From Paenibacillaceae bacterium (GTDB lineage: Bacteria; Bacillota; Bacilli; Paenibacillales; NBRC-103111), in assembly GCA_029256185.1 (NCBI GenBank), contig JAQSYI010000011.1, positions 62,001 to 126,000 on the forward strand: a DNA stretch of 64,000 bases, written 5' to 3'. Below, piece by piece: positions 35,235 to 45,111 of the stretch. Made by a program: the position numbers and the translations under genes. Under the pieces are notes generated by a model. That model did no database searches and was not told the DNA's origin. It saw only the letters and a program-made list of their open reading frames with translations. Position 1 is the first letter of the stretch, and each line of letters starts with the position of its first letter.

Positions 35235-35321
35235 GCGAGGAAATAAGTACCGCTAATTTGCCGCCAAAACTCCCAAGAACGTGGAGATTTTGTCATCAAA
35301 AGCGGGTACTAATTTCCTCGC
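35235..35321. repeat. Two-stem hairpin element, copy A
   Basis: The outer arms GCGAGGAAATAAGTACCGCT and AGCGGGTACTAATTTCCTCG(C) pair over about 19 bases with one mismatch and one bulge. An inner stem pairs CAAAACTCC with GGAGATTTTG (one bulge). A second copy with different but still pairing arm tips lies at 49050-49138. Confidence 0.75.
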
Positions 35322-35482
35322 CCTTCTTCGCCCCAATTCCTCCCGCGGGGGTTTTTATTATACAGGAGAGCGCGAAAGGCTCGACGGCCTGCGCCTTAGA
35401 ATAAATTTCCTGCAATTGGTTACAATGGAGAGGGCGTTTGGTAAACCCGGCCAGATTGTTTTGATAATTTTTGCTGAAGCAC

Positions 35483-35511
35483 TTGCAAATTGTTCCCAAA
35501 CTGATTAATAT
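35483..35511 (+). promoter_or_regulatory. Sigma-A promoter of groESL
   Basis: TTGCAA (35483-35488), 17-bp spacer, TAATAT (35506-35511). Transcription would begin near 35518, right at the CIRCE operator. Confidence 0.8.
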
Positions 35512-35522
35512 AAGAATTGTTG

Positions 35523-35549
35523 TTAGCACTAAGCGAGTTCGAGTGCTAA
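35523..35549. promoter_or_regulatory. CIRCE operator (HrcA binding site)
   Basis: TTAGCACTA, nine bases, GAGTGCTAA. The consensus is TTAGCACTC-N9-GAGTGCTAA, so only one base differs. HrcA binds it and represses groESL until unfolded protein titrates GroEL. Confidence 0.95.
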
Positions 35550-35605
35550 CAGGCGCATACAGCGCATTACACACCATTAAACCATTTCAAGGAGGCATTT
35601 GATCC

Positions 35606-35887
35606 ATGATCAAACCGTTAGGCGACCGCGTAGTACTTGAAGCCATTGCGAAGGAGGAAACCACGGCGAGCGGCATCGTACTTCCCGATACTGCGAAGGA
35701 AAAGCCGCAAGAGGGCAAAGTCGTTGCTGTAGGCAGCGGCCACCTGAAGGATGGAGAACGCGTTGCTTTGGAGGTTAAAGAAGGCGACCGTGTTCTTTTC
35801 TCCAAATATGCCGGTACCGAAGTCAAGTACCAAGGCAAAGAACTGCTGATCATGCGTGAAAGCGACATCCTGGCCGTACTGGGCTAA
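35606..35887 (+). CDS. groES: Co-chaperonin GroES
   Basis: 93 residues, complete. Begins [14 protein letters not shown] and contains the mobile loop region [19 protein letters not shown]. The heptameric lid of the GroEL chamber in the cytoplasm. Ribosome site AAGGAGG. Controlled by the promoter and CIRCE upstream; groEL follows after 86 bp. Confidence 0.98.
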   Translation: MIKPLGDRVVLEAIAKEETTASGIVLPDTAKEKPQEGKVVAVGSGHLKDGERVALEVKEGDRVLFSKYAGTEVKYQGKELLIMRESDILAVLG

Positions 35888-35943
35888 TATATTTCCTGCG
35901 AAGCGTGAAGCCAAGCTTGCTTTGTTCAGGTTACCAACAATGA

Positions 35944-37614
<1,671 letters not shown>

Positions 37615-37659
37615 TGAATTCTTCTTCGATGTAAATCGAGGAAGAGCGACTTGTAATGA

Positions 37660-37697
37660 AGAGACCTCTCTGAAGTGAATCGGAGAGGTCTCTCTTT
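37660..37697 (+). terminator. Intrinsic terminator after groEL
   Basis: AGAGACCTCTC (37660-37670) pairs with GAGAGGTCTCT (37683-37693), followed by TTTTCG. The AT-poor stem of 11 bp is perfect. Confidence 0.88.
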
Positions 37698-37755
37698 TCG
37701 TTTTGGCTGGTACAGATTGCGGCTTGGATGATTGTACTCATTCATCATAGTAACC

Positions 37756-38160
37756 CTATATTTTCAACAAGGTCATCCCATACTCATTCGTAACAAAGTT
37801 CATGTCTGAGTCCCGGGAAACCAGTACCAAATTAGCAGTAAAGGCAGTTGCAATAATGAGCGCATCAGGAGTTTTTATTTTCCGTCCCTTGCTTCTCTGC
37901 TCGCTTTGCATGGAAGCTGCTTTTCTTGCGACAGCGGAATCGACATATATCATATGCCTAGGGGAGAATAGCCTTTCTGCGATTAAGAACTGATTGTGTT
38001 TGACACCGCTCAGTACTTCACATTCCGTAATCGTCGAAAAGAATATTCGCCGGTGTTCTTCTTGGGCTTGTCGTACTAAGTTAACAGCGAAATGATCGTT
38101 ATCCAGAATGGCGATGACGATGTTAGAATCGAATAGATATCCGGAGTAGCTGTGGATCAC
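37756..38160 (-). CDS. PIN-domain toxin (VapC-like)
   Basis: 134 residues. The PIN acidic residues are in place: Asp11 (LFDSNI), Glu46/Glu48 (TECEVLSG), Asp99 (KTPDALIIATA) and Asp117/Asp119 (VSRDSDMNF). Such proteins are Mg-dependent RNases, usually toxins. The start is GTG 38160, overlapping the stop of the upstream small gene by four bases, the normal antitoxin-toxin order. The two lie on the opposite strand to groEL and between two copies of the groEL 3' end. Confidence 0.85.
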   Translation of the reverse strand: MIHSYSGYLFDSNIVIAILDNDHFAVNLVRQAQEEHRRIFFSTITECEVLSGVKHNQFLIAERLFSPRHMIYVDSAVARKAASMQSEQRSKGRKIKTPDALIIATAFTANLVLVSRDSDMNFVTNEYGMTLLKI

Positions 38161-38390
38161 TTTCCCCAGCCCTCCCGCGACTCTTGAATGTGGTCTAATA
38201 ATTCTTGCGCTTCCCCGGGCTTCAGAATTCCAGCCACACTTAAAATGTCATCGACTGAGTAATCATCAAAGTCCTCGATGGTTTCTGCTTCAAGGTCTAT
38301 GACAAGCTTCTTGGTGGAAATATTGTTTTCAGATAAAAACTCCCTTAGGTCTCTTGCTATATGAGGATGGAGTTTGCGTACCATTGACAT
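38157..38390 (-). CDS. Probable antitoxin of the PIN toxin
   Basis: 77 residues, acidic C-terminal half (ETIEDFDDYSVDDILSVAGI). I do not recognise the DNA-binding family; VRKLHPHIARDLREFLSENN near the N-terminus is helical. The role is inferred from position, size and translational coupling with the PIN gene. Start ATG 38390 is nine bases after AAAGGAG; the frame extends to 38411. Confidence 0.65.
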   Translation of the reverse strand: MSMVRKLHPHIARDLREFLSENNISTKKLVIDLEAETIEDFDDYSVDDILSVAGILKPGEAQELLDHIQESREGWGK

Positions 38391-38631
38391 GGAGAACCAC
38401 TCCTTTATCAAAATATGTTGCTAAATCGTTTCGCTTCCCGCGATCTTCTTCGCTCTTTACTTATAAACAATTATACCCGATAACGGAATGAATGGATACG
38501 GCCGCGGCACACGCCCACGAACTCTACGCATGCATCGTATTCACACGGATTTATCGAACCCAATTTTCAAGAAAATCGGACAAATACCCCCACCAAGAGA
38601 CTCAAAAAGCACATAATAACGTCCTTGTCTC

Positions 38632-38647
38632 ATGGGCGGCATGATGT
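38632..38647 (+). repeat. Direct repeat R, displaced groEL 3' end
   Basis: Same 16 bases as 37597-37612, followed by TAA, a small hairpin GGTTCG/CGAACC and the left half of a terminator (38681-38697). This looks like the original tail of groEL. Confidence 0.7.
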
Positions 38648-38680
38648 AAGAGGTTCGCCCGAACCGTTGATACATGTAAT

Positions 38681-38697
38681 AAAAGAGGCCCTGAGAG
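38681..38697 (+). terminator. Left half of a terminator split by insertion
   Basis: AAAAGAGGCCCTGAGAG here and AGGGCTTCTTTT at 39328-39339 would, if joined, form a 12-bp stem AAAAGAGGCCCT/AGGGCTTCTTTT with a GAG loop. The 622-bp element between them breaks it. Confidence 0.7.
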
Positions 38698-39319
38698 CAA
38701 TGTCATTAAGTTAAGACAAAACTAGCTGTGAAAAAGCGCCTCCTCCCATTTTTCAAAGAAAGGGTGGGGGTACTTTTTTCAGCACACAACAATCGGACAT
38801 TCGGATACCCTCATAAAAATCTTAACTAGGAGTCTACCCGGCAGTGAATGTTGCCTAATACATTTATTTTGGCCCACGAGCCCTCTTTTTCGCTCTCTAC
38901 CTGCAAAAGTGCAGTTATTTTTGCTTCAAACCGCCCAAAAGATGAAATCCGCCTAAAATAACTGTATTTTTACAGGCCAGACCTTCCGTTGCAGCAGTTG
39001 CCGATAAATGAACTGTATTTTTACATTTCGCACCTCTCATCTCCAGCCATCCATTCTTGGGATGGCGCTTGGTGAAGACGAGCAACGGATTGGAGTCGAG
39101 AAAAATGAAGCGAAACGTGGCCGCAACGGGCTTTAAGAGCTCCTCCGTTTCGTAAAACACCATTTTTCCAAACAGATAGCGGAGTAGTGACTAGTTATTC
39201 GCCTTTGCTTATATCATGATCTATCGGTCAATTGAATCATATGAACATTTGAAAATGCTAAGGAGCAAACTTTGAAAGCTTACTCCTTAACTAGCTTACT
39301 CCTTAACTAAATGACATTG
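38698..39319. mobile_element. 622-bp non-autonomous inverted-repeat element
   Basis: The terminal inverted repeats are CAATGTCATTAAGTTAAG at the left and CTTAACTAAATGACATTG at the right (17 of 18 pair). A perfect 10-bp target duplication GCCCTGAGAG flanks it (38688-38697 and 39320-39329). No transposase is readable inside. The right end has a 16-bp tandem repeat (GCTTACTCCTTAACTA, 39278 and 39294). The duplication length suggests an IS4-type enzyme supplied elsewhere. Confidence 0.85.
38911..39028. repeat. Three A-tract palindromes at about 50-bp steps
   Basis: GCAGTTATTTTTGC (38911), AACTGTATTTTTACAGG (38960) and GAACTGTATTTTTACATT (39010), inside the 622-bp element. Steps are about 49 and 51 bp, like those of the four-palindrome elements but with another core sequence. 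Confidence 0.6.
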
Positions 39320-39404
39320 GCCCTGAGAGGGCTTCTTTTCAATTTCAATCACCACAAACTCACTTTAAAATCACATTTTTTCGCCATACAATTCTTCGAC
39401 AGCT

Positions 39405-40055
39405 TCAAATCTGCTCGTCGGCAAGCAGTCTGGAGTAATAGGAATGGGAAGCATACAGGGCGGCGGCGGGATTGTGTCCTGTTATCCGGTCTTTGGTAAT
39501 AAGGGTAGTAACCAGCGCGTCTGAATGCTTGATGAACAGGGAGTCGTGACCGACGCAAAGCCCTACAATCACATTCAGGTCGGTCTTTTGCTCATTCAGG
39601 ATTTTGGCTTGCAGAATCGGATTGCACAAGGATTCATGGGTTCCCTGTCTGATCTTATACTCCTCCAATATGCCGATTTCGGTTTTATCGATGCCGCCCA
39701 CCTTGCAGATGACGCCGTAATGGTCGATCTTCTTGGCCTTCAAGATTCTGGAGAAGATCCGGCTTTCCTGAATAAGTCCGGCGCAGGTGGCAATCCCAAT
39801 CTTCTTCACGCCGAGCTTCCGGGCAAAGGCGATAATCTCCTCCACCCGTGTCAGCTTGCCGTAATATTGTCCCTCCACCTCGGCGGCGGCATGGGCCACT
39901 CTTGATATTAATCCTTCCTGCCGGTAGGGGTCCAGCGACTCCTCCAGGAGATTTCCTTCGGCCGCCGTGGTGGGGCAGTTGCGCGGGAAGTCCGCGGCTC
40001 TTGTACGGCAGCTGTTTATTCCGCAGCTTGTGCAGGAAAAATTCAAATCACTCAT
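39405..40055 (-). CDS. Cys-rich metal-binding protein (DUF1847-like)
   Basis: About 216 residues. The N-terminus has CTSCGINSCRT followed by a Cys near residue 25-30 (FPRNCPT), a metal-site pattern of DUF1847 proteins; further Cys residues follow (IGIATCAGL, GLCVGHD). Function unknown. Start ATG 40055 follows AAGGTG; GTG 40064 is in frame. It is the last gene of the minus-strand run after the DinB-like gene (68-bp gap). Confidence 0.7.
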   Translation of the reverse strand: MSDLNFSCTSCGINSCRTRAADFPRNCPTTAAEGNLLEESLDPYRQEGLISRVAHAAAEVEGQYYGKLTRVEEIIAFARKLGVKKIGIATCAGLIQESRIFSRILKAKKIDHYGVICKVGGIDKTEIGILEEYKIRQGTHESLCNPILQAKILNEQKTDLNVIVGLCVGHDSLFIKHSDALVTTLITKDRITGHNPAAALYASHSYYSRLLADEQI

Positions 40056-40123
40056 GCTGTTCACCTTTTTCCAGAGAAATAGAGAAGTGTGCGGGTAACG
40101 GCAGCTTCGGGCCAGTTAGTCAG

Positions 40124-40594
40124 TTAGCCTGCCGAAGCATAGTTGCCGCGAAGCAGGGTCTTGGCAATATAGATGATCTGGCCCAGATGCTCGGAAAAAT
40201 GAGCCACGCTGGACAAGAGAATGTCCTCATTCCTTCGCGCCCCGTTCTTCAGCGCCTGAGTTTGCTGCAGCTGCTCGTCAGTGATGCCCGCCGTTATCTC
40301 CTTCAGCAGCCCGAAGCTTTGGGCTACAAGGGCTGTGATATCCGGCTTGGTGAGCTTGATTAAAGCGAACTCCTGCTCCCGCTGCCGGTTATAGGGCCTG
40401 CCGCCGATCCCTTTGCCGATTCTTTCATTGATGTTTCCGTGGAGGTGGATGGCCAGATTGGCTATGCTGTTGCTTGTCTCGTCAGGACGCCAGTTCAACT
40501 GCTCATCGTCCAGCTGCTGGATCGTAAGCAGAAGCCTGCGTTCGATTTCAGTAAATTGGTTAGCCAGTGCCTGCTTGAAGCTGTCATTATTCAT
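40124..40594 (-). CDS. DinB-like protein (DUF1572)
   Basis: 156 residues, all-helical four-helix-bundle type. ANLAIHLHGNINERIG and SVAHFSEHLGQIIYIAKTLL carry the His residues of the DinB-like metal site. Such proteins include thiol-dependent transferases; the substrate here is unknown. Its start overlaps the stop of the preceding nucleoside hydrolase by ATGA. Confidence 0.75.
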   Translation of the reverse strand: MNNDSFKQALANQFTEIERRLLLTIQQLDDEQLNWRPDETSNSIANLAIHLHGNINERIGKGIGGRPYNRQREQEFALIKLTKPDITALVAQSFGLLKEITAGITDEQLQQTQALKNGARRNEDILLSSVAHFSEHLGQIIYIAKTLLRGNYASAG

Positions 40595-41604
40595 CGTTTT
40601 CCCGCCCCTTCAACATGATTTGGAGTGGAGGCCGAAGCCTCCAACGCTTTGCGTATGGATTCTTGGAACATGGCAATCGCTCTTTCGCTGTCCACTTCAG
40701 TGGCTACCAGAACAACCTTGCGGCCATGCTCATTCTGTTCACTGGCAGTCAGGGGGCGGCAGACGGTCTGGCCCAGAGTGTATTGGCCGCCTGTCTCCAC
40801 CTGAACCTGGCATGGTATGGTTCGCAGCAAGGAAGGCTCGCATACCGCTATCAGAGCCAGCGGATCATGCAGGGGCATCCTGTGCAGATTTTGCTCGGCC
40901 TGCTTCGTGATGCAGGAGGATACGATACCGGTGGCCAACGCTTGCAGATCGGGAGTGTGGTCCAGAAGCTCGTGCAAGGCGGAAGGGCCAATCAGGGTCT
41001 GCATGGTCACGTCAAGCCCTACCATGGTGATCCGCGGGAACCGGTCGAAGACGATTGCGGCTGCCTCCGGGTCATTATAGATGTTGGATTCGGAGACGGG
41101 GGTGCTTCTTCCCGGTACCCAGGCCACGCCGCCCATGATCACCACCTCCTTGATCCATTCCGCGAGGCGGGGCTCAAGCACAACCGCAGTGGCCAGATTC
41201 GTAAGTGGGCCGGTGCAGAGAACCGTTATTTCATGAGGCGCGTCTCTTGCCAGATCGATAATCAGTTGGGCCGCCGGACGGGAGTCGACACTTGCGGAGT
41301 ATCTGTCATCCGGTCCGTCATCGGTCCGTCCGCGGGACAGGAATTGGAATATGGGCTCATCGCAGGCTGTGCAGCCGATGCGCGGCGCGCGCAGCAGGGG
41401 GCGGCTGGCCCCGGCGGCTGCCGGCACATGAGCGAGTCCCAGCCGATGCAGCAGCTTGACAGCCAGGCAAGCGCGCTCCGTTGCGCTTACGCGCCGGCCG
41501 TAGGCTGTGACGGCCCTCAGTTCAACCGGCAGGCCTGCCGCGGCAATCAGGGCGAGAATATCATCGCCGATCATATCGGAATCAAAAATTAAGGGAATGC
41601 TCAT
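40591..41604 (-). CDS. Nucleoside hydrolase 1
   Basis: 337 residues of the IunH/RihA fold. The N-terminal calcium loop is DSDMIGDDILAL, a variant of the usual DTDPGxDDAxAL: the first Asp and the DD pair remain, but DPG is replaced. VVIMGGVAW, ESNIYNDPEAAAIVF and MPLHDPLAL fit the family. It would cleave the N-glycosidic bond of a nucleoside-like compound. It overlaps nucleoside hydrolase 2 (ATGA) and the DinB-like gene (ATGA), so all three form one operon. Confidence 0.85.
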   Translation of the reverse strand: MSIPLIFDSDMIGDDILALIAAAGLPVELRAVTAYGRRVSATERACLAVKLLHRLGLAHVPAAAGASRPLLRAPRIGCTACDEPIFQFLSRGRTDDGPDDRYSASVDSRPAAQLIIDLARDAPHEITVLCTGPLTNLATAVVLEPRLAEWIKEVVIMGGVAWVPGRSTPVSESNIYNDPEAAAIVFDRFPRITMVGLDVTMQTLIGPSALHELLDHTPDLQALATGIVSSCITKQAEQNLHRMPLHDPLALIAVCEPSLLRTIPCQVQVETGGQYTLGQTVCRPLTASEQNEHGRKVVLVATEVDSERAIAMFQESIRKALEASASTPNHVEGAGKR

Positions 41605-42635
41605 GATTCGCTCCTTTTATCCGTGAATGGTACTGAAGCCCGCTTCCTTGTGAGCACCTGAATAAACCGGTCAAGGAAGGCATCGGCATCCACTTCCGTA
41701 CATACCCGGATCAGGCTCCCGGCTGTCGCCGGCACTTCTTTGGTGGCGCCAAGCTCCGTTTCGCTCACGGTGTCTACAGCAACATAAACGCTCTGTGCAA
41801 CCGCAAGCTGCGGATCAAGGGCAATTGCTACGGCAAGCGGATCGTGCATGGGTGAGGCGTGAATCCCCTTGCGGTTCAGATAGGCCTGCATCCGGAAGCC
41901 CAGCAGATGGCGGGCAAGATCGATTACCGGATCATCCGGCCGCGCCGCCTCTCTTAGCAGCCGTTCCAAATGCTTCTCACCCAATAATGTCTTGGTGGTT
42001 ACATCCAGCCCCACCATGGTAAGGGGAATGCCGGAGCGGAATACGATGTCGGCCGCCTCGGGGTCTCCGTGGATATTGGCCTCAGCGGTATGGTTGATAT
42101 TTCCCGGCACCCGCAGGGCTCCCCCCATAATAACCAGCTGCTTCACCTTCTTCGCCAGAGCCGGGTCTTGCTGGAGGGCAACGGCCAGATTCGTCAGCCG
42201 CCCCAGAAATATCAGGGTCAGCTCTCCCTCGCGCTCCTTCACCTGACGGATGAGGAAATCCGCGGCGGGCTCTTCCACAGCCAGCCTGCTGCTTGCAGGC
42301 AGCTCATAATTGCCCAGGCCGTTGTCGCCGTGGAAATCCCGCTTCGTTCCAGGCCAGCTGCGGACGAGGGGATGCTCGGCGCCCTTCGCAACGGGAATCG
42401 ATTCATCCGCACCCGCTGCATCCAGAACCTTCAGCGTATTGACGGTCGCCTGCTCCGCGCTGACATTGCCCACGGCTGTGGTAATGCCGACAATGTCCGC
42501 CTCCCCCGACAAGAGAGCATAGAGCAGGGCAAGGGTGTCATCGGTGCCCGTGTCCACATCCAGCAGCACCGGAAGCGGCCTCCGGCCGGATTGGCTCCAT
42601 TGTTGCGGTTGGTCAAGGTTGCCAGGGTTCATCAT
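41601..42635 (-). CDS. Nucleoside hydrolase 2
   Basis: About 344 residues. The calcium-binding loop DVDTGTDDTLAL, VIMGGALRVPGN, EANIHGDPEAADIVF and SPMHDPLAVAIAL are the family signatures (Asp ligands and the C-terminal Asp). It is a paralogue of its downstream neighbour. Start ATG 42635 follows AAAGGAG by seven bases; TTG 42641 is too close to that site. First gene of the minus-strand operon. Confidence 0.88.
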   Translation of the reverse strand: MMNPGNLDQPQQWSQSGRRPLPVLLDVDTGTDDTLALLYALLSGEADIVGITTAVGNVSAEQATVNTLKVLDAAGADESIPVAKGAEHPLVRSWPGTKRDFHGDNGLGNYELPASSRLAVEEPAADFLIRQVKEREGELTLIFLGRLTNLAVALQQDPALAKKVKQLVIMGGALRVPGNINHTAEANIHGDPEAADIVFRSGIPLTMVGLDVTTKTLLGEKHLERLLREAARPDDPVIDLARHLLGFRMQAYLNRKGIHASPMHDPLAVAIALDPQLAVAQSVYVAVDTVSETELGATKEVPATAGSLIRVCTEVDADAFLDRFIQVLTRKRASVPFTDKRSES

Positions 42636-42682
42636 GATCAAGCTCCTTTCCTTTGTATAACCGTAGTGGGTAATAAAGACCG

Positions 42683-43555
42683 CTAGTGAAAGCTCATCTT
42701 CAGAAAATCCAGAAACGCCCGGCTGGCGATGGACAGATAGGTATTCCGCCTGCGTCCCACTCCCAGGTGTATAAAAACGGGAGGGTCAAGCGGGACGGTG
42801 CACAGGCGGTCATCCGATGCCGGTACCATGCTGAGGAACAGCGTAACTCCCAGTCCCTCCACAACCAGGGACCGGATGAGGGACAACTGGTTCGTGGTGA
42901 AGGTAACATTCAGGGGAATGCCCGACACGGCGCTGGCCTCCTCCAGCAGCTTGCGCTGGAAGTAGCCTTCCTTGAACAGCACAAGCGGCTCCCGGAGAAC
43001 CTCCTGCAGGGTGACGGACTGCCGGGCCGCTAACGGATGCTCCATGGGCAGACAGAGCATCAGCTCATCGGTCAACAGGAGATCCACTTCCAGCTCCTGC
43101 TCGTTGGGATCGTAGCCGATGATGCCCAAATCCACCTTTTTGTGTTCGATCAACGAGCGGATTTCTACGGTGCCCTCCTCCTCCACGGTGATATGGACGG
43201 AGGGATACCGTTTTTTGAACGCTTTAATGATCGGCGGGAAATAAGCGCTGCTGAACATGGACGGCAGGCCGATCTGCACCTCGCCGGTTTGCAAATCTCT
43301 CATTTCCCTTAATTCATGACGAGCCTCCTCCACCTTTCCCAGGATGGTCTGGGCGTGCTTGAGAAGAACCCTGCCCTCCGTGGTGAGAGCGGCGGCTTTC
43401 TCCGAGCGGTCGAACAAGGTAACGCCCAGGTCCTCCTCCAGCTTCTGAATCGATTTGCTGATGGCCGGCTGGGCCAGCCGCAGCCGTTCGGAGGCTTTGG
43501 TAAAGCTTCCTGTTGCCGCCACCTCCATGAAGTGCTGCAGCTTGCGAAAGTCCAT
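42683..43555 (-). CDS. LysR-family transcriptional regulator
   Basis: 290 residues. N-terminal winged helix (FRKLQHFMEVAATGSFTKAS; RLRLAQPAISKSIQKLEEDL) and a periplasmic-binding-like effector domain. It diverges from the binding-protein gene and lies just upstream of the nucleoside hydrolase operon, so it likely controls both. Start ATG 43555 after GGGAG; an upstream ATG at 43579 is in frame. Confidence 0.92.
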   Translation of the reverse strand: MDFRKLQHFMEVAATGSFTKASERLRLAQPAISKSIQKLEEDLGVTLFDRSEKAAALTTEGRVLLKHAQTILGKVEEARHELREMRDLQTGEVQIGLPSMFSSAYFPPIIKAFKKRYPSVHITVEEEGTVEIRSLIEHKKVDLGIIGYDPNEQELEVDLLLTDELMLCLPMEHPLAARQSVTLQEVLREPLVLFKEGYFQRKLLEEASAVSGIPLNVTFTTNQLSLIRSLVVEGLGVTLFLSMVPASDDRLCTVPLDPPVFIHLGVGRRRNTYLSIASRAFLDFLKMSFH

Positions 43556-43579
43556 ATGACCATCTCCCGTCGTTTTCAT

Positions 43580-43712
43580 TCCTGAAAGTTATCGAAATCA
43601 TAATTATAATATATTTTATTAATTGATATACTCATGTTATCATAAGATTAATTCATAGTAAATAACTAAGAAAAGTATGATATTACTTTTCCATATCTGG
43701 AGGGAGACTATT
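43580..43712. promoter_or_regulatory. Divergent control region, LysR / transporter
   Basis: A+T-rich 130 bp with several LysR-type T-N11-A boxes, e.g. TTATCATAAGATTAA around 43637-43651 and GTTATCGAAATCATAAT near 43589. It must hold the promoters for both directions; the exact operator is not resolved. Confidence 0.45.
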
Positions 43713-45041
43713 ATGAAAACAGCAACTGCAGCATCTGCCTTACTCTCTTTGTCCATTCTTGCGGCGGGATGCGGCTCCACTGCGGAGTCCGGTTCCACCC
43801 CCTCCGCCAGTCAGGCTCCGGCCGGGTCAGCGCCTTCCTCTTCGCAGATAACCGAGATCAGCTTTATCACCCACTCCAACTGGGAGAAGCCGTTGACCAA
43901 GGTCATTGACGAATTCCAGAAGGAAAATCCGCAGATTAAGGTGAATGTGCAGTTTAATCCCTATGCCAAGCTGATGGAAACCAATGAGGTCAAGCTGGCA
44001 GCCAAGGCCACAGACCTGGATGTGGTAACGGTGGATGTTCCGCTGAATGCGAATTATACCGTCAAGGGCTATCTCGAGCCGCTGGACGCCTGGTTCAAGG
44101 ACAGCGACAGGCAGGTATGGGTGGATTCGGCCATCGCAGCCGCTACCTATCAGGGAAAGCTGATGACTGTGCCGATGAATTCATCAGGAACAGTATTGTT
44201 CTATAATAAGGAGCTGCTGGCCAAGGATAATGTGGCTTTCCCATCCGAGAAGCTGGAGGAGCGGCTGACCTGGGAGCAGGTGATTGAGCTGGCCCGGAAG
44301 CTCACCCATGACGATGTGTACGGCTTCAGTGTGGATCAGGTCGGCCGCGCCTATCAGCTTCTGCCCTTCATCCAGAGCAAGAAGGGAGAGGTGCTGGACC
44401 AGACAGGACTGGTGACAACGGGCTATACCAATTCCCCGGCCAGCATAGAGGCGCTTACCTTCTACTACGATTTGTTCAATACCTGGAAGGTCAGTCCGAA
44501 GATCAAGCGTGAGGAAGCGCCGGATTATTTCACATCGGGCAAGGTGGCGCTGTTCTTGTCCAATACCGCCAATCTGAACAAGATTGAAGCCTCCGGCATT
44601 TCATACGGAATTGCTCCCCACCCTTACTTCGCCGGTGGCGAGATTGCTACTCCTACGGGAAGCCTGAATTTGGGGATTTCCAAATATTCTTCCCATAAAG
44701 AGGAGGCTGCCAAGTTCATCCGGTATGTATCAAGCGGCAAGGGAGCGCAAATTCTGTTCGAGGAAAGCGGACAGCTGCCCGCGCTGAAATCTCTGCTGGA
44801 CCGGATTGATACGGACGCCAAGTACAGCGAGCTGCCCGGCAGTGTGCTCAGACTGGTGTCGGCCGAATCGAAAACAACGGCTGCTCCCCGGCCCCTGACC
44901 CCCGGCTATCTGGAGTGGGAGAGCAACTTCAATAAGGCGCTAGAGGATATCAAGAACGGTACGGCTCCCAAGAAGGCGCTGGATGATGCTGCCTCGCTGA
45001 TTGATGCCCAGCTGCGCAAATACAGCTCTGCAGCGAAGTAA
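43713..45041 (+). CDS. ABC transporter solute-binding lipoprotein
   Basis: 442 residues. Lipoprotein signal with lipobox LAAGC (Cys20), then an SBP family 1 fold (ISFITHSNWEKPLTKVIDEF). It is of the CUT1 type usual for sugars, but its neighbours are nucleoside hydrolases, so the ligand may be a nucleoside or aminosugar-like compound. Start ATG 43713 after GGAGGGAG. First gene of the plus-strand operon. Confidence 0.9.
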   Translation: MKTATAASALLSLSILAAGCGSTAESGSTPSASQAPAGSAPSSSQITEISFITHSNWEKPLTKVIDEFQKENPQIKVNVQFNPYAKLMETNEVKLAAKATDLDVVTVDVPLNANYTVKGYLEPLDAWFKDSDRQVWVDSAIAAATYQGKLMTVPMNSSGTVLFYNKELLAKDNVAFPSEKLEERLTWEQVIELARKLTHDDVYGFSVDQVGRAYQLLPFIQSKKGEVLDQTGLVTTGYTNSPASIEALTFYYDLFNTWKVSPKIKREEAPDYFTSGKVALFLSNTANLNKIEASGISYGIAPHPYFAGGEIATPTGSLNLGISKYSSHKEEAAKFIRYVSSGKGAQILFEESGQLPALKSLLDRIDTDAKYSELPGSVLRLVSAESKTTAAPRPLTPGYLEWESNFNKALEDIKNGTAPKKALDDAASLIDAQLRKYSSAAK

Positions 45042-45111
45042 GAATGAGGATAACCGTCGGCTGCAAGCGGGAAGGCCCTGCGGCCAGAGCCGGAGAAGAG
45101 GAGATTACCCT

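Noticed and set aside
38632-38647. A second, degraded groEL copy
   Set aside because: Homology covers only the last 16 coding bases; nothing upstream of 38632 resembles groEL, so a duplicated gene end fits better than a decayed gene.
38915-39163. 82-codon minus-strand frame inside the 622-bp element
   Set aside because: Its 3' half is made of the spaced A-tract palindromes, it has no ribosome site, and no family is recognisable; the regular CKNTV words come from the DNA repeats.
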